Below, piece after piece: positions 1 to 9,192 of a DNA stretch of 33,345 nt. Every line of letters begins with the position of its first letter. Position 1 is the first letter of the stretch. Origin of the DNA: Tannerella sp. (GTDB taxonomy: Bacteria; Bacteroidota; Bacteroidia; Bacteroidales; Tannerellaceae); assembly GCA_031265585.1 (NCBI GenBank), contig JAISCL010000339.1, forward strand, positions 1-33,345. The letters run 5' to 3'. The notes beneath the pieces are model-generated. The model worked only from the letters and a program-made list of their open reading frames with translations. It did no database searches and was not told the origin of the DNA. A program made the position numbers and the translations under genes.

Positions 1-194
1 CTATACTGCTAATTAATAATAATTTTGTTAAGTTTCTCATAGCTAGTGAAAAGGATAAAACTTACTTGTTTAAGTATAATAATAATAATACAATTTGCAA
101 GTTTTTTTTGACTTTTTTGAGAAACACTTGATTTCCAAAAGTAAACAGGTATAAGCAACCAACCCTATAAATTTATCTTTCTCATCACTCCACA

Positions 195-776
195 ATGCCT
201 ACCATCACCCCGTTCATCACCGAAACCGAACTCCAAACCATCTGCCAAACACTCGGTCGCCAAATCACCACCGACTATCAAGGGAAAACGCCACTCATCA
301 TAGGAATCCTGAAAGGGTGTCAGCCTTTTTTCTCTGATTTGGTCAGACAAATTACCCTCCCTGTAGAAATAAGTTACCTGAAAGTCCGCAGCTACACCGG
401 CATCACCTTCAGCGGAGCGATTCATCTGGAATTAGACGCAGACATCGCTATCACCCACCGTGATGTCATCATCGTGGAAGACATTATCGACACCGGCACC
501 ACTATGACCAACCTCTACGCCTTCCTCCGCAGCAAACAGCCCAACAGCCTGAAAGTAGTAGCTCTCTTAGACAAGCCTTCCCGGAGAACCACAGATTTCC
601 ACGCAGACTGCATCGGAAAAAGTATCCCAAACGTATTTGTCACAGGATATGGACTTGATTATACTGTGCGTGGCATTCATTGGTATGCAGGTACGGTGCA
701 GAGACGCGATGCATCGCGTCTCTACGGGGGCAGACATCTGTTTTCATCCCGCAATTTTAGCCCGCGCACAGTATAG
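195..776 (+). CDS. hpt: Hypoxanthine phosphoribosyltransferase with aberrant C-terminus
   Basis: PRTase motif VIIVEDIIDTGTTM and GYGLDY near the expected C-terminus; the residues after GYGLDY are encoded by an inserted repeat element. Confidence 0.9.
   Translation: MPTITPFITETELQTICQTLGRQITTDYQGKTPLIIGILKGCQPFFSDLVRQITLPVEISYLKVRSYTGITFSGAIHLELDADIAITHRDVIIVEDIIDTGTTMTNLYAFLRSKQPNSLKVVALLDKPSRRTTDFHADCIGKSIPNVFVTGYGLDYTVRGIHWYAGTVQRRDASRLYGGRHLFSSRNFSPRTV
660..775. mobile_element. MITE-like element, ~116 bp
   Basis: 11-bp terminal inverted repeats tatactgtgcg...cgcacagtata, TA at both boundaries, and an internal perfect 24-bp palindrome AGAGACGCGATGCATCGCGTCTCT (700-723); the left 56 bp recur at 31252-31307 (50/56 identical). 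Confidence 0.65.
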
Positions 777-862
777 AATGGACAGTATAGAAATTCATCC
801 TTCCTGTTAGCTAATGAATGTATTCAATAAGTCAATTGATATAAACGTTACCGCACTCCTGC

Positions 863-1069
863 AGTACGTATCACGGTACTTTTGCGGTGCGAATCACGGC
901 GCTCTCGCGGTACGTATCGCTGCGCCATTCCGGTACGTACCGCGGCATCCGTTTGGTACGTACCGCGACACCCGTTTGGTACGTACCGCGACACCTGTTT
1001 GGTACGTACCGCGACACCCTTCCGGTACGTACCGGAACACCTTCGCGGTACGTACCGGAACCGGGACAT
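863..1069. repeat. Tandem array of nine 23-bp units with palindromic core GGTACGTACC
   Basis: Core starts at 863, 886, 909, 932, 955, 978, 1001, 1024 and 1047, exactly 23 bp apart; central units near-identical, left-hand ones degenerate. Confidence 0.95.
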
Positions 1070-1113
1070 GAAAATAACTTGCATAAATTAGTGCAGGAAT
1101 GGCCTGAAGCATC

Positions 1114-1500
1114 CTATCTGGTTGTGCGTTCTACCGGAATTTCCTTTATGTTTTTGCGGATTTTCCGGCCGAATACGAAACGCGGTACGATGTCGGTAAT
1201 CATGTTTGCCGTCGCATCTTCCGGAGCGGCCACGCCGTCGCTTTTCATTGTGACGTGCATGTAGCCCAACTCGCCCAGGTGAACGTTGAAGCCCAGGCTC
1301 ATATACTCTTCCGCCTTTTTGAACAGGCGGTTGACGGCCATCCGGGCTTCGTCGCGGCTGAGCGTCGTATCCGCGCAGATCGCGTCCAGCAACTGTTCCA
1401 GCGTAATCGTCCCGCGCGATACGGCAAAGGCATAATACAATGAATCCGCCTGCCTGTTCTGCGGATTTTTTCTCGGCGTAATGTTATACGGTAAACTCAT
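1114..1500 (-). CDS. HU-like (HU-HIG type) DNA-binding protein
   Basis: 128 aa; pattern ITLEQLLDAICADTTLSRDEARMAVNRLFKKAEEYMSLGFNVHLGELGYMHV resembles Bacteroidetes HU-like proteins. Confidence 0.75.
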   Translation of the reverse strand: MSLPYNITPRKNPQNRQADSLYYAFAVSRGTITLEQLLDAICADTTLSRDEARMAVNRLFKKAEEYMSLGFNVHLGELGYMHVTMKSDGVAAPEDATANMITDIVPRFVFGRKIRKNIKEIPVERTTR

Positions 1501-1573
1501 GATGTTAAATTTTTAATAGTTACTTTTTAACCGTTAATAAATCGTATTGATTCTCTTTGAAAAGATTGACGGC

Positions 1574-1581
1574 AAAGATAC
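1574..1581 (-). promoter_or_regulatory. Bacteroidetes -7 box TATCTTTG for the HU-like gene
   Basis: Minus-strand TATCTTTG with an upstream TTG about 21 bp away, upstream of the 1500 start. Confidence 0.55.
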
Positions 1582-1769
1582 ATTTCTTTTTTTCATAAAA
1601 ACAACCCTTTTCCCGTTTTTTTTACCCGGGATTATGTTAAAAAAGAATAACCATATACGGCAAGGCGTCGCCGCAGGCGAACAGAACGGTAAATGGATTC
1701 ATTTTGGAGGCTCTATAAGGTTTTGTATGGGTATAATCTCATTCGGGGTGCATTTGACTGCGTCGATTT

Positions 1770-3362
1770 TCAATTCAAAGGGTCGGGATGAAATCCAACA
1801 TCCAAACCCTCTTTTTGAAAGTCCTTTTCTTTCTTTTTTTCCGAATTGTTTTTTATCAATGATGCTAAGAATCGTGTAAAGTCAGTGATGTCTTCATTCG
1901 CACTGGCTTTTTCCAATGCAGTCATATATTCTTTTCTCTTCTCTACCGGAATAACAGTCCAGTCATATCCCCCTGAAATAAGCATGGTATTCATCAGGAA
2001 ACGGGCAATGCGACCATTACCGTCCATGTAGGGATGAATATATACAAACACAAAATGCCCCAAAACCGCCCTCACTCCGGCATCAGATTCATTTTTCAAA
2101 AGCTCGAACAAAACAGGCATCGCATCCCTTACTGCCTCCGGATTCAATGGAGTGTGCATAGAGCCACGGATATAGACTTGATTTGTGCGATACCCTGCCA
2201 GATCGGAAGCTTTTAACAAACCGACTGCAACACCCGGAGTAAACAGCTCACGATACCATACTCTGTGGTCATTATCAGCGACTTCTCCGGGATTATCACC
2301 GGCAAGTATTTTTTTTACGCTTTCTTTCACTGCCTGAAATGCCTGCCAGTACCCGCGGGCTGCCATTGCATTCCGTTGTTCTGCATCCGAAGAATCTTCG
2401 TCCGGGTTCCAGTTGCCGCTTCTCACTTTTTCGATCAGTTCGTCCGTTACCTTATATCCTTCGATAGAAAGAGAATGATAGGCATCCAGCTTATATTGCG
2501 CCTCTATTCCATTCAGGCAAGCGTCAACGTCGGTATGTTTGCTATCCGTTTCCGGAAAATTTGTAATAACCGCATCGCGCATTTTATTCCACATCAGTTT
2601 CAATCTCATTACATAGGGAGATGTTACCCGGGTGCAGGTAATCGTACTCCGGTCTGCAAAAGGATCTTCTTCCCGGATGTCATAGCTTAAACTTTTCATG
2701 ACGCTTACCATTTCGTCGGCAGCAGCAATATGGCCGATATTACGGAATGCTCCGGCCAGCCGTCCGGCTTTGACCGTTTGTCCTTTTTCAAGTACTATTT
2801 TCAAAATATCGGAGACATCAGGCACCATCGAAAGACACGTATGGGCGGTTACGCGGTCAAGTCTGAAAAAGTCAGGGCTACACTCTACCAAAGCTTCGGG
2901 TAGCGAATACAAATTCAATCCGAATGGAGGGTCTTTATAAATGGACGTTGCAATAGTGGCTTTTAAATCAAATAAAGAAGTGTTATGCATCAGTTGCGCC
3001 GCATTATTCGACCCTTGTGGGGAACGTATAATGATTTGCCCCGGAACGATTCTGCTACCGCTGTAAAAAGACAGTGACTGATCGGCAGATAAGCACCATT
3101 CTTCACCAAACCGGGCTGTTGCATATTCAGATATAAAATACCAGTATGAAGCGTATCGGTTCGTTGTATCACCGGGAAGACTGTCAGGCCGGGATGAAAT
3201 ATACCACCCCTTCATTACTTCCTGTAAAAATCCATGATTCAACAGTCTTTCCAAATGAGTCCTTGACATTTCAGAAGATTTAATGACCGCTAATCCGTCT
3301 TTGTTCTGTAACTGTTTCAGAATCGACAGAGAACCGGCTAACTTTTCCTGTATCGTTGCCAT
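1770..3362 (-). CDS. Fic family protein with AbiEi-like N-terminal domain
   Basis: Fic motif HPYMDGNGRIAR; candidate inhibitory motif SLSIEG ([ST]xxxE[GN]); N-terminus resembles the AbiEi-type winged-helix antitoxin family. Confidence 0.85.
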   Translation of the reverse strand: MATIQEKLAGSLSILKQLQNKDGLAVIKSSEMSRTHLERLLNHGFLQEVMKGWYISSRPDSLPGDTTNRYASYWYFISEYATARFGEEWCLSADQSLSFYSGSRIVPGQIIIRSPQGSNNAAQLMHNTSLFDLKATIATSIYKDPPFGLNLYSLPEALVECSPDFFRLDRVTAHTCLSMVPDVSDILKIVLEKGQTVKAGRLAGAFRNIGHIAAADEMVSVMKSLSYDIREEDPFADRSTITCTRVTSPYVMRLKLMWNKMRDAVITNFPETDSKHTDVDACLNGIEAQYKLDAYHSLSIEGYKVTDELIEKVRSGNWNPDEDSSDAEQRNAMAARGYWQAFQAVKESVKKILAGDNPGEVADNDHRVWYRELFTPGVAVGLLKASDLAGYRTNQVYIRGSMHTPLNPEAVRDAMPVLFELLKNESDAGVRAVLGHFVFVYIHPYMDGNGRIARFLMNTMLISGGYDWTVIPVEKRKEYMTALEKASANEDITDFTRFLASLIKNNSEKKKEKDFQKEGLDVGFHPDPLN

Positions 3363-3436
3363 ATCATTTTCAATTTAATGATCTCCTTTTGTTTTACCAT
3401 AAACTGTACTACTCCAAACACCGTCTATAGTGCAAA

Positions 3437-3508
3437 TACAAGTTTTACCTGTTGTGGTATCACAAGTTTAATCCGATGTGGTATTACAAGTTTAATCTGC
3501 AAATGTAA
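3437..3508. promoter_or_regulatory. Three 24-bp-spaced direct repeats upstream of the AbiEi-like/Fic gene
   Basis: tacaagtttt (3437), cacaagttta (3461), tacaagttta (3485), exact 24-bp period; the first two units also share gtggtat-type sequence. Confidence 0.7.
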
Positions 3509-3538
3509 TACTATTTTTGAATCTATTGATTTTTATTC

Positions 3539-4873
3539 CTACACTTTTTCCGGTGGTTCCAGATAGGTCAAAATCTGTCCGCTTAGCTGTAGCAATGATA
3601 TTTCGCACAGTTTGGTATTGTATTCGGCAATCGACCGGCGCTCTTCCGCTTCGAGCAGATTGTTTTGCGCTTCGCGTAATTCAATACCGGATAAATCTCC
3701 CAGTTTGTAGCGTTCAATGGCGATCTCATAATTTTCCTGTGCGGTGACCAGGTTTTCTTTTTCCAGTTCCCATAAATCAAGGTTGTTCCTGTAGGCCATC
3801 CAGAGATTGGAAAGATCGGCTTTTAATCCGAGTTCCAGTTCCTGTGTACGGAGTTCCGTGTTTTTTATCCGGAGGCGCGCATTTTGCTGTTCACGGCGGC
3901 GGTTCATTCCGTCGAAGAGGGTCAATCCTACGGTGACGCCATAATTTAGTCCAAGACGTTTCTGCAGTTCCATGTCGCCGGTCCCGTACCGGTTGTCCGT
4001 ATACCCGTATCCGGCATTAAATTTAAAATACGGGTAATTGCGGCTGCGTATTTTCTTATAATCCAGTTCCGACAGGGTTTGGTTTTTATGCGACGCCAAT
4101 AAGGACGCGTTATTTGTCAGCGTTTTTTGCCACAGGTCTTTTTCTTCCAGCAGGGATGACTGAATGGGTATCGTGTCGCGCACCCTCAGATGCCGGTTGA
4201 CGGAATCAAGCCCCATCAGTTCATTTAATATGATTTGAGACGCATTTACCGTTTCATACTGTGTCAGCAACCTGGAACTGTCGGCATTGAAGTCCACTTT
4301 CGCCTGTTGCAGATCCAGCCGGGACATGGAACCGATCGTATACCGTTCTTCCACAATGCGAAGTCTTTCTTTTGATAACCGGACGGCGGAACGGAGATTT
4401 CTCAACCGTATCCGCTGCCGTACCAGATTATAATATTCGGCGGCAATATTGGCTGCCAGGTCTTCGATGGCTATCCGGGTATTCAGCGTTCCCATCTGCT
4501 GCAATTCTTTGAGTTTGCTGTAATCCGCCTGGATGCCGAATCCGTCGAAAACAGTCCAGTTCAGGTTAATCCCGGCGTTGGCTGTTTCACTGTTTATATT
4601 TTTAACGCTTTCGGACGTCCCGTCCGTATAATCATAATCGTAATTATAGACTGTCCCGTTGAACCCTCCGCTCAAATCGACGACGGGCAGGTAGCCGGCA
4701 TTTCCCGGCGTGGCATTATTGGATGAAATCCGTTCTTCGTTTTGAATGATCCGGATGGAATAATTATGCTCAAGGCCTATCCCGATGCATTTCTCTAATG
4801 TATATACCTCCTGTGCATGAGAAGCCGTATGGCAGGCTATGCATGTGAATATAATGATAAAAGAACGTTTCAT
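3539..4873 (-). CDS. TolC-family outer membrane efflux protein
   Basis: 444 aa with signal peptide, YTLEKCIGIGLEHNYSIRI start and repeated coiled-coil halves; 4-nt overlap with the RND gene. Confidence 0.92.
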   Translation of the reverse strand: MKRSFIIIFTCIACHTASHAQEVYTLEKCIGIGLEHNYSIRIIQNEERISSNNATPGNAGYLPVVDLSGGFNGTVYNYDYDYTDGTSESVKNINSETANAGINLNWTVFDGFGIQADYSKLKELQQMGTLNTRIAIEDLAANIAAEYYNLVRQRIRLRNLRSAVRLSKERLRIVEERYTIGSMSRLDLQQAKVDFNADSSRLLTQYETVNASQIILNELMGLDSVNRHLRVRDTIPIQSSLLEEKDLWQKTLTNNASLLASHKNQTLSELDYKKIRSRNYPYFKFNAGYGYTDNRYGTGDMELQKRLGLNYGVTVGLTLFDGMNRRREQQNARLRIKNTELRTQELELGLKADLSNLWMAYRNNLDLWELEKENLVTAQENYEIAIERYKLGDLSGIELREAQNNLLEAEERRSIAEYNTKLCEISLLQLSGQILTYLEPPEKV

Positions 4874-7800
4874 TTTGTCTCTTTTTTGTTTTTCAGATTA
4901 GTAGCAATAAAACTGTACATGGCCGGTACAATATATAATGTAAGGAAAGTAGATACCAGCATCCCCCCGACAACGGCCGTTCCCATGGCAATGCGTCCGT
5001 TAGCGCCTTCCGCCGAAGCAAACATGAGCGGCAATAATCCGAGTATAGTGGAAGCGCTTGTCATCAGGATCGGGCGAAGACGCTGAATGGATGCGATCCG
5101 TATGGCTTCATCCTTTTCCAGTCCGGCCACTTGCCGCTGATTGGCAAATTCAACAATCAGGATTCCGTTTTTCGCGACTAATCCGATCAGCATGATGATT
5201 CCAATCTGGCTGAAAATATTCATGGTGATACTTCCCATACTCATAAACCATAAAGCGCCGGCAACGGCCAGGGGCACTGTAAACATGACAATCAACGGAT
5301 CTTTAAAACTTTCGAACTGGGCGGCCAGTACAAGGTAAATCATGATCAGAGCCAGGATCAGTGCAAACATGAGGCTGTCCGAGCTTTCGCGAAATTCTTT
5401 TGATTCTCCGGAAAGAGCCGTGCGGAAACTGTCGTCCAGCACGTCTTTGGCGATCCGGTCCATTTCGTCCAGTCCGTCTCCCAGCGTGTACCCTTTATTC
5501 AGGCCGCTTGAAACCGTAGCGGCCACGAACCGGTTATAACGGTATAATTGGGGAGGCGCCACGTTTTCTTCCAGACTCACCAGATTGTCCAGCTGGATCA
5601 TGGAACCGTTGTCGCTCCTTACATAGATGGATCTCAGGTCAAGCGGCGTATTGCGCTGCTGACGGTTTATTTCGCCCAATATCTGGTATTGCTTTCCATT
5701 CATGTAGAAATAGCCCATCCGTTGTCCGCTGAGTGCATATTGCAATGTCTGTGCGATATTTCTTGTGCTTACCCCGAGCAGTGACGCTTTGTCACGGTTT
5801 ATTTCGATACGTACTTCCGGTTTTGTAAATTTTAAATTTACATCCGCCATCTGGAAAACCGGGCTTTCATTTACTTTCAGCATAAATTCGGGCAGAAACT
5901 CCTGCAGTTTTTCAATACTGGTCGCCTGCAGTACGTATTGCACCGGCATACCGCCGCGCCTGCCGCCAAAAGTGGACTGTTGCTGGACAAATCCTCTTGC
6001 CAGCGTCTCTTTTCTTACCTCAGCGGAGAGCAGATCCGCTATTTCCATCTGATCGCGTTCACGATCCCTGATCTCCGGCAAAATGATCGATATGGAACCG
6101 CTGGCTCCGAAGGTGCGTGTTGTGATCACTTTTCTTTCATAAGCGATGGAATCGGAGATATCCTCTAATCGATCGGAAAAATCACGTACAAATTCGTATG
6201 TGGCGCCTTCCGGCCCCCGGATATTGATCGTTATTTGGGAGCGATCTTCAAGCGGAGACAGTTCCGACGGGATTTTTTGCCAGTAGTAAACAATCGCCGC
6301 TAATAAAGTCAGGACAATGGGGACGGCTATCCATTTTCTTTTCAGGAAAGCATTCAGGGATGTGGAATAAATATAGTTCAGGCCTTCAAAGAAAGGTTCT
6401 GTTTTTCGGGATAGCCAGTTTTTCTTTTCACGGCGTTTCAGCAATTTGGTTGCCAGCATAGGTGTAAATGTGAGGGCCACAAACGCGGAAATGGTTACTG
6501 ATCCGGCAATGACAATACTGAATTCTTTAAAGAGTCGCCCGGTCATCCCCTCCATGAAAACAATCGGGATAAATACCGCTACAAGGGTCACCGTAGTAGA
6601 TATGACAGCGAAGAAAATCTCTTTGGAACCTTCTATTCCGGCTTCCCTGGGCGTCATTCCATGCTCAATGCGGACATAGATATTTTCCGTGACGACAATC
6701 GCATCGTCTACCACCAGTCCGACAGACAGTACAATCGCTAACATGGTCAGCACATTGATTGAAAATCCGGCAATATACATCACAAAGAAAGCTCCTACCA
6801 ATGAAACCGGTATGACGACCACCGGTATAAGTGTTACACGCCAGTCGCGGAGGAACATGAAAATGACGATCACAACCAGCAGGAATGCCACATAAATCGT
6901 TTCTTCAACTTCACTGATAGATGCGCGGATAAACTGCGTATTGTCATAAATCATCTCAATGGTTACATCTTCGGGAAGGTCCTTTTTCAGCTGTTCGATA
7001 CGCCCGTAGGCTTCATTCGCTATTTCTATGTGATTGGCGCCGGGTTGCGGTATGATGACATTCATGACCATCGGTTCGCCGTTACGTTTCAGGATACTTT
7101 TTATATCTTCGGGCGACAGTTCGGCGCGACCTACGTCTTTAAAGCGGATGATATTGTTTTTACTTTCTTTAATGACAAGGTCATCAAACTCTTTTGCCGT
7201 ATGCATCAGTCCCATGGTACGGATAGACAGTTCTACCGTATTTCCTTCGATACTTCCCGAGGGCAATTCGACGTTTTCCGCATCGACTGCATTTTTTACA
7301 TCAAGCGGCGTCACTCCATATCCGGCCATTTTTACGGGATCAAGCCAGAGGCGCATGGAATAGCGTTTCTGGCCCCAGATATCTACACTGCTCACATTTT
7401 GTATGGTCTGTAAACGCTCTTTTACGGTTAATTCGGCTATTTCAGTCAGTTCCATCAATGAACGCTGACTGCTGCGAACGCCGATCTGCATAATGGGCGT
7501 GGCGTCGGCATCGGCTTTTGATACGGTAGGAGGGTCGCAATCGCGCGGAAGGTAACGCTGCGCACGCGACACCTTGTCGCGTACATCGTTTGCCGCCGTT
7601 TCGAGATCGACGGAAAGTTCAAATTCAATGGTGATACGGCTATTGCCCTGACTGCTGACACTGCTTAGCGAACGGATGCCCGGAATGCCATTGATATTTT
7701 GTTCCAGCGGCTCTGTAATCTGATTCATGATTACTTCGGCATTGGCCCCCGGATAAGATGTATTTACGGAAATAATGGGCTGGTCTACACTCGGATATTC

Positions 7801-7908
7801 CCGCACGCCGAGCGACGTATATCCTATCAGACCGAATAACAGGATGACAAGCTCCATTACGGTGGCTAAAACCGGGCGTTTAATATTTAATTCGGAAATA
7901 TTCGCCAT
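4870..7908 (-). CDS. RND-family efflux transporter permease (AcrB/MexF-like)
   Basis: 1012 aa; ANISELNIKRPVLATVMELVILLFG start, GLVVDDAIVVTENIYVRIE and GLVAKNGILIVEFANQ motifs. Confidence 0.97.
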   Translation of the reverse strand: MANISELNIKRPVLATVMELVILLFGLIGYTSLGVREYPSVDQPIISVNTSYPGANAEVIMNQITEPLEQNINGIPGIRSLSSVSSQGNSRITIEFELSVDLETAANDVRDKVSRAQRYLPRDCDPPTVSKADADATPIMQIGVRSSQRSLMELTEIAELTVKERLQTIQNVSSVDIWGQKRYSMRLWLDPVKMAGYGVTPLDVKNAVDAENVELPSGSIEGNTVELSIRTMGLMHTAKEFDDLVIKESKNNIIRFKDVGRAELSPEDIKSILKRNGEPMVMNVIIPQPGANHIEIANEAYGRIEQLKKDLPEDVTIEMIYDNTQFIRASISEVEETIYVAFLLVVIVIFMFLRDWRVTLIPVVVIPVSLVGAFFVMYIAGFSINVLTMLAIVLSVGLVVDDAIVVTENIYVRIEHGMTPREAGIEGSKEIFFAVISTTVTLVAVFIPIVFMEGMTGRLFKEFSIVIAGSVTISAFVALTFTPMLATKLLKRREKKNWLSRKTEPFFEGLNYIYSTSLNAFLKRKWIAVPIVLTLLAAIVYYWQKIPSELSPLEDRSQITINIRGPEGATYEFVRDFSDRLEDISDSIAYERKVITTRTFGASGSISIILPEIRDRERDQMEIADLLSAEVRKETLARGFVQQQSTFGGRRGGMPVQYVLQATSIEKLQEFLPEFMLKVNESPVFQMADVNLKFTKPEVRIEINRDKASLLGVSTRNIAQTLQYALSGQRMGYFYMNGKQYQILGEINRQQRNTPLDLRSIYVRSDNGSMIQLDNLVSLEENVAPPQLYRYNRFVAATVSSGLNKGYTLGDGLDEMDRIAKDVLDDSFRTALSGESKEFRESSDSLMFALILALIMIYLVLAAQFESFKDPLIVMFTVPLAVAGALWFMSMGSITMNIFSQIGIIMLIGLVAKNGILIVEFANQRQVAGLEKDEAIRIASIQRLRPILMTSASTILGLLPLMFASAEGANGRIAMGTAVVGGMLVSTFLTLYIVPAMYSFIATNLKNKKETK

Positions 7909-7912
7909 GATA

Positions 7913-9019
7913 TTATTCTTCTTTCAGATTATCAATATTGACTTTCATCCCCATACGTAACTGCATCACGCCTGTCGTGATTACCGTATCGCCGGGGGTG
8001 AGTCCTTCCAGTACCTGTACCTGGCTTTCCGTGCGGAGGCCGGTAATGATCTCGGCGGATTTTGCTTCATCTCCCTTGTATAGGTAAACAATATTTTTCC
8101 CCATTTCGGGGATGATTGCTTCGCTTGGAATGGCTAAGGCATCTTTAATTTCACGTCTTGTTATTTCAACAGACAGGTAGCGTCCGGGCAGAATGGCTTC
8201 GTTCGTATTCGGATACAACGCGCGTACTTTCAGGGAACGTGTTTCAAGTGCAACTTTACTTTCTACCGCATATACCTGTGCCTGATGCTTTTGGATCATA
8301 CCGTTGGATTCTTCCATGTAGAAAGAGATGCCGGTGCCTTCCGAGACATCCGAAACATAGCGTTCCGGAATGGAAAATTCGATCTTTAAAGGACTGATTT
8401 TCGTCAGGTTTGCGACGATGGTCGAAGGCGTTGCGTAAGCGCCTTCGCTCACAAGACGGAGACCGATGATCCCGTCGAACGGTGCACGTAATTCCGTTTG
8501 CAGGATGTTGGATTTTACCAGTTCAATGTCAGCCATCAGTTTTTCAAGTTCGGTCGTTACCTGCTCGTAGGCTTCCTGGCTGACCGCATCTTTCTTCAGT
8601 AATGCGCCCTGGCGGAAAACGCGTTCTTTAGCCAGGGGAATCTGGGCCTCCAGTTTTTTTAATTCCGCCTGTAACGGTTTATCATTAATTTTCGCCAGCA
8701 GATCTCCTTTTTTCACATGCGTGCCCTCATTGAAATTTATGTTGACGATTTTTCCCGATGATTCGAAGGATAAATCGACTTCTTCGTCCGGGATAGTCGT
8801 TCCGGTACTGATAAATTTGTCCGTAAGGGATTGTTTTTTCAAAATTACGGCATGAATGTTAATCGGCAACCGTCTTTGTGACAGCGCCTGTGTTGATAAG
8901 GGTATTTCTTCGTTTGACTTTATTTGGCTTTTGATACGCGGATAAATAACTATTCCTGCAATGAATAACAGAATAACACCCATCAAAATCCATTTTACTG
9001 TTTTTGTCATAACTTTCAC
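7913..9019 (-). CDS. Periplasmic adaptor subunit of RND efflux pump (membrane fusion protein)
   Basis: 368 aa; SSGKIVNINFNEGTHVKKGDLLAKIND lipoyl-like motif, LRAPFDGIIG hairpin region; 4 bp upstream of the RND gene. Confidence 0.95.
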   Translation of the reverse strand: MKVMTKTVKWILMGVILLFIAGIVIYPRIKSQIKSNEEIPLSTQALSQRRLPINIHAVILKKQSLTDKFISTGTTIPDEEVDLSFESSGKIVNINFNEGTHVKKGDLLAKINDKPLQAELKKLEAQIPLAKERVFRQGALLKKDAVSQEAYEQVTTELEKLMADIELVKSNILQTELRAPFDGIIGLRLVSEGAYATPSTIVANLTKISPLKIEFSIPERYVSDVSEGTGISFYMEESNGMIQKHQAQVYAVESKVALETRSLKVRALYPNTNEAILPGRYLSVEITRREIKDALAIPSEAIIPEMGKNIVYLYKGDEAKSAEIITGLRTESQVQVLEGLTPGDTVITTGVMQLRMGMKVNIDNLKEE

Positions 9020-9154
9020 TATTATAAATCTGTAATTGCAATTTGATAGCCAATGAGACTGTAAATTTACAAAAAGGTTTAATAGATACGGAACAAAAAG
9101 GTTTTGTAAACGTTTTTTGTAAAAAATTGTAAGTTTCGGGAAGGTGAATTGTAT

Positions 9155-9162
9155 TATCTTTG
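9155..9162 (+). promoter_or_regulatory. -7 box TATCTTTG for the aldehyde dehydrogenase gene
   Basis: Within TTGTATTATCTTTG, about 30 bp upstream of the 9193 ATG. Confidence 0.7.
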
Positions 9163-9192
9163 ATACCGGAATAATATTTAAAAACTGCTAAT

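Noticed and set aside
863-1069. CRISPR array
   Set aside because: Units are 23 bp with a 10-bp core and only 13-bp, mutually similar intervals; no cas genes in the window.
814-1264. Overlapping ORFs on both strands rich in RYVP/VRT repeats
   Set aside because: The 23-bp period is not a multiple of 3, so the same repeat reads open in several frames and on both strands; these are by-products of the repeat DNA rather than proteins.
4870-9019. Opposite-strand ORFs across the RND efflux operon
   Set aside because: They are shadows of strongly supported coding frames and have no recognisable domains.
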